A stretch of DNA of 7,489 nucleotides from Gemmatimonadota bacterium. GTDB lineage: Bacteria; GCA-2686955. Both the position numbers and the translations under genes were made by a program. This document shows positions 1 through 5,487 of the stretch, one piece after another. The notes beneath the pieces were generated by a model. It did no database searches and was not told the DNA's origin. It worked only from the letters and a program-made list of their open reading frames with translations. Location of the stretch: assembly GCA_026991065.1 (NCBI GenBank), contig JALXCG010000190.1:1-7489 (forward strand), in the 5' to 3' direction. Position 1 is the first letter of the stretch, and every line of letters starts with the position of its first letter.

Positions 1-1473
1 GTCATTGGCCCACTCCCAAACATTGCCCGCGAGATCGTAGATTGGTTCGGACAGGTTGGGCTGGACGCCGGCCGGGTAGCTGCCGACCGGCGAGGTCCAA
101 CCGACGCACCGCTGGTAGTTCGCCTGCACGCACGCTTGCGGCCCCTCATCGCCCCAAGGAAAGAGCCGCTCATCGTTCCACTGCGCCGCATACTCCCACT
201 CCGCGTCCGTCGGCAGCCGGTAACCGGTGGCTGCGTAGGGATCGCCCTCCGGACCGCACGCCCAGGTCGCGTGGTCGTAGGCACGGGGAAGCCCCTCCGA
301 GAGCGAACGCCAGTCGCAGTAGGCCGCCGCTCCGTACCACGTCACCTGCTTCATGGGGTGATCGGCGTTGAGCCCATAGCCGGCGTCGCGAAGAGAGAAG
401 ACGCCATCGGCAAAGGCAAGCTCGCAGTCGGGGCTGTCCAGGTCCACCAGCTCCTCGCTGCTCCCATCGAGGTTGTCCCGAACCGACGCGGAGGTCGCCG
501 TCACGTAGCCCCGGTCGTAGGCCCACTGCACCAGTTCCAGATACTCCTGGTTCGTCACCTCATACTGGCCGATCCAGAAATCGTGGGTCAGGGTTACCCG
601 GCGCTCGGTCCAGGCACACATCGATCGCCCGTCCCCCATGATGAAAGCACCGGAAGGAACCAACACGAAGGAGCCGGGGGGCGGCGGAGGCTGCACATCC
701 TCACACTCTGCAGCGCATGCATCGCAGTCGATGAGGCGGCAACTGATCGACTGGGCGATCGCCACAAAACAGTCGGCGCATTCGACCCCGGTCCAGCAGT
801 CCCAGCAGTTCACCACCAGGGTCATCGCCCACGAGCACCAGTCGCCGTCCAGAAGGCACTCATTGACGACGCACCAAGTACACCCTGGAGAAGCTTGCGG
901 GTGATCCCCGAGCAAAGACGCGAAGCGCCCCTCCGCAACAGAGCCGTCGTGCGGGTGCAGCGTCTTGACCCGACCGTCGAGCGAGCCAAGCGACACGCGG
1001 GCGACCCGGTTCCGACCCAGATCCACGCCGGTTTCCAGCAGGAAGGGCGCGCGGGGCTTGGTCAGGCGCAGCACCAGAAAGGAGTGGGCTTCCTCCCCCG
1101 CCTCGAGCGCAGCGCCAAAGAGCGAAGCCGGTTTCTCTGACTCGATCGGCACGACCGCCACCCGGTCGGCACCGACCCGCACCACCACGGCGGCACCGAC
1201 CCCGAGGGAGAAGCCGCGCGCCTGAAGGCGCTGATCCAGACCGGCCAGGGGCGGCGCACCGAGGAGACGTTCCACCGCGCCCTTTTGAATCTGGAAGCGC
1301 CCGGCATCCAGGGACTCGGAAAAGACCTCGATCCGGCTCTTTTCAAGACAGCCGGGGGAGAAGGCCAGGCTCCGGACCGGCAGGGATAGCAACACGCAAA
1401 GGGCGGTAAGAACACCCATTCCGGTGCTTCTAAGCGGCTTCAGAAAGGGCAAGGTAGATGGGCGGCGAAACAT
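1..1473 (-). CDS. Copy A: secreted Cys-rich FGE/SUMF1-like protein, 3' end off window
   Basis: Partial gene, 491 codons from the ATG to the window edge. I read every codon in this frame and found no stop. The product aligns without gaps to copy B to residue 491, so about 62 C-terminal residues are missing. It starts MFRRPSTLPF, with a hydrophobic export core at about residues 19-32 and a likely cleavage near residue 37. An unrecognised domain follows (about 45-190), then the 12-Cys module (198-257) and the FGE-like domain from about 268 (VPSGAFIMGDG, HDFWIGQYEVTNQEYL, GYRLPTDAEWEYAA, AGNVWEWAND). The start is fixed by GAGGAGG at 1478-1486 and by alignment with the paralogs. An ATG four bases further upstream is out of frame and directly abuts the Shine-Dalgarno, so it was not used. 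The variable C-terminal tail and the catalytic-Cys positions lie outside the window. The family is clear; the biological role is unknown. A is closest to copy B. Confidence 0.9.
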   Translation of the reverse strand, partial: MFRRPSTLPFLKPLRSTGMGVLTALCVLLSLPVRSLAFSPGCLEKSRIEVFSESLDAGRFQIQKGAVERLLGAPPLAGLDQRLQARGFSLGVGAAVVVRVGADRVAVVPIESEKPASLFGAALEAGEEAHSFLVLRLTKPRAPFLLETGVDLGRNRVARVSLGSLDGRVKTLHPHDGSVAEGRFASLLGDHPQASPGCTWCVVNECLLDGDWCSWAMTLVVNCWDCWTGVECADCFVAIAQSISCRLIDCDACAAECEDVQPPPPPGSFVLVPSGAFIMGDGRSMCAWTERRVTLTHDFWIGQYEVTNQEYLELVQWAYDRGYVTATSASVRDNLDGSSEELVDLDSPDCELAFADGVFSLRDAGYGLNADHPMKQVTWYGAAAYCDWRSLSEGLPRAYDHATWACGPEGDPYAATGYRLPTDAEWEYAAQWNDERLFPWGDEGPQACVQANYQRCVGWTSPVGSYPAGVQPNLSEPIYDLAGNVWEWAND

Positions 1474-1527
1474 ACATCCTCCTCTTCGATCACCTGTCAT
1501 GGTGCGTTGGCCGGACTGCGAAAAGAC

Positions 1528-1548
1528 TAACACCGCAATGGGGCGGCC
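1528..1548 (-). promoter_or_regulatory. Conserved upstream element of copy A
   Basis: The minus strand reads CGCCCCATTGCGGTGTTA within this block. The same block precedes all four genes, and its proximal base lies exactly 55 nt from the ATG each time. It could be a promoter, an operator or a leader element; no clear -35/-10 pair of the housekeeping sigma type is visible. Confidence 0.45.
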
Positions 1549-1591
1549 TCGGCCTCAATCCCCGCATCCGAGCCCGCTTCGAGATGAACTC

Positions 1592-3253
1592 TCAGTCCAG
1601 CCTGGCCAGTCGGAAGCCGACGCTGGAGGCGTTGAAGTCGGGAACAAAAAAACGGCGGTAGGAGATGTAGAGGACGGAAGCTTGGCTCACCCAATCGCCG
1701 CCCCGCAGGACCCGGGAGAAGCCGTCTGCAGGTCCCCGCGGATCGGTCTCCGGCAAGATCCCCAAGTTGCACCTGGACCAGTCATTGACCCACTCCCAAA
1801 CGTTGCCCGCGAGATCGTAGATTGGTTCGGACAGGTTGGGCTGGACGCCGGCGGGGTAGCTGCCGACCGCAGAGGTCCAGTCGACGCACCGGAGGTAGTT
1901 CGCCTGCACACACTCCTGCGGCCACTCATCCCCCCAAGGATAACGCCGCTCATCGTCCCACTGCGCCGCATACTCCCACTCGGCGTCGGTCGGCAGCCGG
2001 TAACCGGTGGCTGCGTAGGGATCGCCCTCCGGACCGCAGGTCCAGGTCGCGTGGTCGTAGGCACGGGGAAGCTCCTCCGAAAGCGAACGCCAGTCGCAGT
2101 AGGCGGCCGCTCCGTACCACGTCACCTCCTTCATTGGGTGCTTGCCGTTGAGCCCATGTCCAGCGTCGCGAAGAGAGAAGACGCCATCGGCAAAGGCAAG
2201 CTCGCAGTCAGGACTATCCAGGTCCACCAGCTCCTCGGTGCTCCCATCGAGGTTGTCCTGAACCGACGCGGAGGTCGCCGTCACGTAGCCCCGGTCGTAG
2301 GCCCACTGCACCAGTTCCAGATACTCCTGGTTCGTCACCTCATACTGGCCGATCCAGAAATCGTGGGTCAGCGTCACTTGGCGTTCGGTCTTGGCGCACG
2401 CCGATTGCCCATCCCCCATGATGAAGGTGCCGGAAGGAACAAACACAAAAGAACCAGGGGGCGTCGGAGGCAGCACATCCGCACACTCTGCGTTGCAGGC
2501 AGCGCACTCGATGAGGCGGCAACTGATCGACTGGGCGATCGCCACAAAACAATCGGTGCACTCGGCCCCGGTCCAGCAGTCCCAGCAGTTCACCACCAGG
2601 GTCATCGCCCAGGAGCACCAGTCCCCGTCCAGAAGACACTCGTTGACGACGCACCAAGCGCACCCTGGAGAAGCTTGCGGGTGATCCCCGATCAAGGACG
2701 CGAAGCGCCCCTCCGAAATGGATCCGTCCCGCTGGTGCAGCGTCTTGGCCCAACCGTCGAGCGAGCCCAGCGAAACACGGGCGACCCGGCTCCGGCCCAG
2801 ATCCACGCGGGCCTCCAGCAGGAAGGGTGCGCGGCGCCTGGTCAGAGAGAGTACCAGAAAGGTATGGGCGTCCTCCCCCGCCTCAAGCGCGCCGCCAAAG
2901 AGCGAAACCCGCTTCTCGGACTCGATCGGCACGAAGGCCATCCGGTCAGCGCCGACCCTCACCACTACGGCGGCGGCGACCCCGAGGGAGAACCCGCGAG
3001 CCTGAAGACGTTGATCCAAACCGGCCAGAGGCGGCGCACCGAGGAAACGTTCCACCGCGCCCTTGTGACTCTGGAAGCGCCCGGCATCCAGAGACTCGGC
3101 AAAGACCTCGACCTGCCTCTTGTCGAAACAGCTGCCGGAGAGGGCCGGGCTCTGGATCGGCAGCAGGAGCAACACGCAAAGGGCGGCAAGAATGCCGATT
3201 CTGGTGGTTCTGAGCTGCTCGAGAAAGGTCAAAGCAGATGGGCGGCTAAACAT
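1592..3253 (-). CDS. Copy B: secreted Cys-rich FGE/SUMF1-like protein
   Basis: Complete, 553 residues. It has a signal peptide (hydrophobic core 20-33, ILAALCVLLLLPI), then an unrecognised domain (about 45-190) containing LGAPPLAGLDQRLQARGFSL, which is invariant in all four copies. The 12-Cys module spans 198-257 and the FGE-like domain about 268-553. FGE-fold landmarks are GYRLPTDAEWEYAA (417-430), YPWG (438-441), YDLAGNVWEW (479-488), RGG (517-519) and GFR (546-548). The two catalytic cysteines of FGE would fall at residues 523 and 528, which here are Ser and Leu, so formylglycine-generating activity is not expected. Residues 520-545 are unlike copies C and D. An insertion common to the four copies (about 318-372, with YVTATSASVQD and LVDLDSPDCE) adds length between the conserved FGE blocks. 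The ATG is supported by paralog alignment, although its Shine-Dalgarno differs from the others. The protein is probably periplasmic or extracellular and disulfide-rich; its ligand is unknown. Confidence 0.93.
   Translation of the reverse strand: MFSRPSALTFLEQLRTTRIGILAALCVLLLLPIQSPALSGSCFDKRQVEVFAESLDAGRFQSHKGAVERFLGAPPLAGLDQRLQARGFSLGVAAAVVVRVGADRMAFVPIESEKRVSLFGGALEAGEDAHTFLVLSLTRRRAPFLLEARVDLGRSRVARVSLGSLDGWAKTLHQRDGSISEGRFASLIGDHPQASPGCAWCVVNECLLDGDWCSWAMTLVVNCWDCWTGAECTDCFVAIAQSISCRLIECAACNAECADVLPPTPPGSFVFVPSGTFIMGDGQSACAKTERQVTLTHDFWIGQYEVTNQEYLELVQWAYDRGYVTATSASVQDNLDGSTEELVDLDSPDCELAFADGVFSLRDAGHGLNGKHPMKEVTWYGAAAYCDWRSLSEELPRAYDHATWTCGPEGDPYAATGYRLPTDAEWEYAAQWDDERRYPWGDEWPQECVQANYLRCVDWTSAVGSYPAGVQPNLSEPIYDLAGNVWEWVNDWSRCNLGILPETDPRGPADGFSRVLRGGDWVSQASVLYISYRRFFVPDFNASSVGFRLARLD
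1619..1696 (-). other. Hypervariable C-terminal block of copy B
   Basis: These 26 codons encode residues 520-545, between conserved R-V-x-R-G-G and G-F-R-L-A-R. Only two of the 26 positions (a Ser and an Arg) are identical in B, C and D, whereas the flanks and the rest of the proteins are well conserved. The position matches the variable region of FGE-fold DGR target proteins. Confidence 0.6.
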
Positions 3254-3260
3254 ACATCAT

Positions 3261-3266
3261 CCTCTT
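3261..3266 (-). promoter_or_regulatory. Altered ribosome binding site of copy B
   Basis: The minus strand reads AAGAGG-ATGATGT-ATG, whereas the other three copies read AAGAGGAGG-ATGT-ATG. The Shine-Dalgarno core is therefore shorter and sits 7 nt rather than 4 nt from the start. B may be translated at a different level from its paralogs. Confidence 0.5.
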
Positions 3267-3307
3267 CGGTGACCTGTCATGGTGTGTTGGCTGGACTGCA
3301 GAGAGCA

Positions 3308-3328
3308 TAACACCACAATGGGGCGGCC
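3308..3328 (-). promoter_or_regulatory. Conserved upstream element of copy B
   Basis: The minus strand reads CGCCCCATTGTGGTGTTA, 55 nt upstream of the copy B ATG, matching the elements before A, C and D. The TATGCT at its downstream edge resembles a weak -10 box, but no convincing -35 is seen. Confidence 0.45.
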
Positions 3329-3392
3329 CGGGTGTTTCTCGCGCCTTGCCTTCCGAGTCCCATGTTCGGGCCGGCTTCGAGATCAAGGCACG

Positions 3393-3430
3393 GAGTCCGC
3401 AGGAAGGCTGTGGTTGCCTTTCAAGGACTC
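3393..3430. repeat. Two-part stem-loop in the B/C gap
   Basis: Outer arms GAGTCC (3393-3398) and GGACTC (3425-3430) enclose a second stem, GGAAGGC (3402-3408) with GCCTTTC (3416-3422; one G-T wobble), and a 7-nt loop. It lies about 110 nt past the stop of copy C and upstream of the copy B element. No T tract follows on the minus strand, so it is not a typical intrinsic terminator. It may be an attenuator, an mRNA-end structure or chance. Confidence 0.4.
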
Positions 3431-3541
3431 AGCAACGCAGAAGCCGGAGCAGGGGCAAGCGCGGGGCGACGCAAAGACAATGCGCGACGGGCTCCCGGCA
3501 GGGCCATGCGGAGAAGAGAGGAACAGAAGACCAGGGGAATC

Positions 3542-5212
3542 TCAGTCCGACCTGACAGCACGGAATCCGGCGCCGGCAGCGCTGATGTTGGGGTACTGCT
3601 TGCTGCGGAGGCAGTTGCGCGTCGAGGAAACGTAAGCTGCATAACTGCCGCCCCGAACGACCCGGTAGTAGCTGCTTTCAGGTCCCTGCGGATCGGTCTC
3701 TGGTGAATAGCCCAAACTGCAAATCCACCAGTCATTGCACCACTCGCTCACGTTCCCGGCCAAGTCGTAGATCGGCGCGGCGAAGTTGGGCTGAACACCA
3801 CTGGGGTAGCTACCGGCCGGAGCGGTCCAGCCGACGCAGAAGCCATCTTCCCAGAAGTAGTTGGCCAGCGAGCACGCCGGGTTCTCGTTCCCCCAGGGAT
3901 AGATCCGCTCGTCGTCCCATCGCGCCGCATACTCCCACTCCGCGTCCGTGGGCAGCCGGTAGCCGGTGGCCGCGTAGGGGTTTCCCCCGGGACCGCACAC
4001 CCAGTTCGAATGGTCGTAGGCGCGAGGAAGCCCCTCCGCGAGCGAAAGCCAGTCGCAATAGGCCGCCGCGCCGTACCACGTCACTTCCTTCACCGGATGG
4101 CCGGGATTGGTCCCCCCGCGCCCTGCGTCCCGCGACGTGAAGACCCCATCCGCAAACGCGATCTCGCAGTCAGGACTATCCAGGTCCACCAGCGCCTCGG
4201 TGCTCCCATCAAGGTTGTCCTGAACCGATGCGGAGGTCGCCGTCACGTAGCCCCGGTCGTAGGCCCACTGCAACAGATCCAGATACTCCTGATTCGTTAC
4301 CTCGTACTGACCGATCCAGAAATCGTGGGTCAGCGTCACCTGGCGTTCATTGATGCCGCAAGTCGATTTGCCGTCCCCCATGGTGAAGGTGCCGGAAGGA
4401 ACGAACACAAAGGAAAAGGGCGGAGGCAGCAAATCCCTGCACTCTTCATAACAAGCATCGCAGTCGATGAGATAGCAACTGACCGACTGGGCGATGGCGA
4501 CAAAGCAATCGGTGCACTCGGCCCCGGTCCAGCAGTCCCAGCAGTTCACCACCAGGGTCATCGCCCACGAGCACCAATCACCATCCAGAAGGCACTCGTT
4601 GACAACACACCAAGTACACTCCGGCGCTGCCTGCGGGTAGTCCTCGGCGACCAACGATTCGAAGCGTCCCTCGGCAATGGAACCGTCCCGCGAGTGCAGC
4701 GTCTTAACCCGACCGTCGAGCGAGCCCAGCGAGACGCGCGCGACCCGACTCCGGCCCAGATCGACGCCGGCTTCCAGCAGGAAAGGTGCGCGGCGCTTGG
4801 TCATCGGCAGCACCAAAAAGGCGTGGACCTCCTCTCCCGCATCGAGCGCAGCGCCGAAGAGCGAAGCCCGCTTCTCCGACTCGATCGGCAAGAGACCAAC
4901 CTTTTCGGCGCCGGCCCGCACCACCACGGCGGCGCCGATCCCGAGGGAGAACCCGCGCGCCTGAAGACGTTGATCCAAACCGGCCAGAGGCGGCGCACCG
5001 AGAAGTCGCTCCAGCGCCCATTTGTGAACCTGGAAGGCCCCGGCATCGAGAGACTCGGCAGAGACCTCGATCTGGCTCTTGCCGAAACAACCACCGGAGA
5101 GGGCCGTGGCCCGAATCGGCAGCGAGAACAGCATGCAAAGGGCGGCGAGAACACCAGATCGGGTGGTTCTGATCCGTTCAAGCAAGGGCAAAGCGGATAG
5201 GCGGCGAAACAT
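3542..5212 (-). CDS. Copy C: secreted Cys-rich FGE/SUMF1-like protein
   Basis: Complete, 556 residues from MFRRLSALPL. The frame is open for 20 more codons upstream to an ATG at 5272. The inner start is preferred because GAGGAGG sits just before it, all four paralogs begin there, and a signal peptide then lies at the N-terminus (core about 20-33). Layout: unrecognised domain about 45-190; 12-Cys module 199-258; FGE-like domain about 267-556 with GYRLPTDAEWEYAA (417-430), YPWGNE (439-444), YDLAGNVSEW (482-491), RGG (520-522) and GFR (549-551). Catalytic FGE cysteines are replaced by Ala526 and Thr531; the nearby Cys534 is not at a catalytic position. The tail block 523-548 is unlike B and D. 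The linker before the FGE domain is slightly shorter than in the other copies. C shares CSLANY and EWCND features with D, which suggests a C/D subgroup. It is probably a secreted binding protein; its ligand is unknown. Confidence 0.93.
   Translation of the reverse strand: MFRRLSALPLLERIRTTRSGVLAALCMLFSLPIRATALSGGCFGKSQIEVSAESLDAGAFQVHKWALERLLGAPPLAGLDQRLQARGFSLGIGAAVVVRAGAEKVGLLPIESEKRASLFGAALDAGEEVHAFLVLPMTKRRAPFLLEAGVDLGRSRVARVSLGSLDGRVKTLHSRDGSIAEGRFESLVAEDYPQAAPECTWCVVNECLLDGDWCSWAMTLVVNCWDCWTGAECTDCFVAIAQSVSCYLIDCDACYEECRDLLPPPFSFVFVPSGTFTMGDGKSTCGINERQVTLTHDFWIGQYEVTNQEYLDLLQWAYDRGYVTATSASVQDNLDGSTEALVDLDSPDCEIAFADGVFTSRDAGRGGTNPGHPVKEVTWYGAAAYCDWLSLAEGLPRAYDHSNWVCGPGGNPYAATGYRLPTDAEWEYAARWDDERIYPWGNENPACSLANYFWEDGFCVGWTAPAGSYPSGVQPNFAAPIYDLAGNVSEWCNDWWICSLGYSPETDPQGPESSYYRVVRGGSYAAYVSSTRNCLRSKQYPNISAAGAGFRAVRSD
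3569..3646 (-). other. Hypervariable C-terminal block of copy C
   Basis: These 26 codons encode residues 523-548, the same length and same distance from the stop as in B and D. The residues include Asn, Tyr, Ser and Thr, common in ligand-facing loops. They differ from B and D at nearly every position, while the flanking RGG and GFR motifs are kept. Confidence 0.6.
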
Positions 5213-5216
5213 ACAT

Positions 5217-5225
5217 CCTCCTCTT
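5217..5225 (-). promoter_or_regulatory. Ribosome binding site fixing the start of copy C
   Basis: Minus strand AAGAGGAGG is followed by ATGT and then the ATG at 5212. It is identical to the sites of A and D and selects this start over the in-frame ATG at 5272. Confidence 0.7.
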
Positions 5226-5266
5226 TCGTGACCAGTCATGGTGTGTTGGCTCGACTGCGGCGAATG

Positions 5267-5287
5267 TGACACCGCGGTGGGGCGGCC
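5267..5287 (-). promoter_or_regulatory. Conserved upstream element of copy C
   Basis: The minus strand reads CGCCCCACCGCGGTGTCA, 55 nt upstream of the ATG. It is the most diverged of the four elements (CACCG for CATTG, and TCA for TTA at the end), so copy C may be controlled differently. Confidence 0.4.
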
Positions 5288-5349
5288 AAAGATTCAGGCT
5301 GCGGCCGGGGAAAAGGAGCAAAGCGCGCATCCTCGGCAACGCTCGAAAG

Positions 5350-5442
5350 CGGCGCCCCACCCTCCGCTCCACTGGTGAGGGGGCTTGCCACGCTCCGCTC
5401 GCTTGCAGCCCCCGGGCCCGCGCCGCTCCGGGAGGGGCGCCG
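5350..5442. repeat. Nested inverted repeats in the C/D gap
   Basis: Outer 9-bp arms CGGCGCCCC (5350-5358) and GGGGCGCCG (5434-5442) are perfect complements. After one mismatch, three more pairs continue inward. Inside lies a second pair, GGGGGCT (5379-5385) with AGCCCCC (5407-5413). The block is very GC-rich and noncoding. Such nested arms resemble REP/BIME-like elements or a folded RNA, but no second copy is present in the window. Confidence 0.4.
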
Positions 5443-5445
5443 GGG

Positions 5446-5463
5446 AGGCCGCTGACGCGGCCT
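5446..5463 (-). terminator. Hairpin just downstream of copy D
   Basis: AGGCCGC and GCGGCCT form a perfect 7-bp stem with a 4-nt GTCA loop (minus strand), starting 25 nt after the copy D stop codon. No U tract follows, so it may stabilise the 3' end or cause only weak termination. Confidence 0.35.
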
Positions 5464-5487
5464 TTCAGGAGAAACAGAGAACAAACT

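Noticed and set aside
1424-3310. Plus-strand open frame of 628 codons antisense to copy B
   Set aside because: It lies codon-on-codon opposite copy B and is open because of high G/C at third positions. Similar antisense frames lie opposite A (136-1140), C (4010-5200) and D (5953-7086). The products are Arg/His/Pro/Gln-rich, and only the minus strand shows a recognisable fold and signal peptide.
3421-3735. Minus-strand 104-codon frame across the end of copy C
   Set aside because: It overlaps the 3' end of copy C out of frame, and its low-complexity Ala/Pro/Ser/Arg product looks like a shadow.
5213-5272. 20-residue N-terminal extension of copy C
   Set aside because: The inner ATG has the array-wide Shine-Dalgarno and aligns with the starts of A, B and D.
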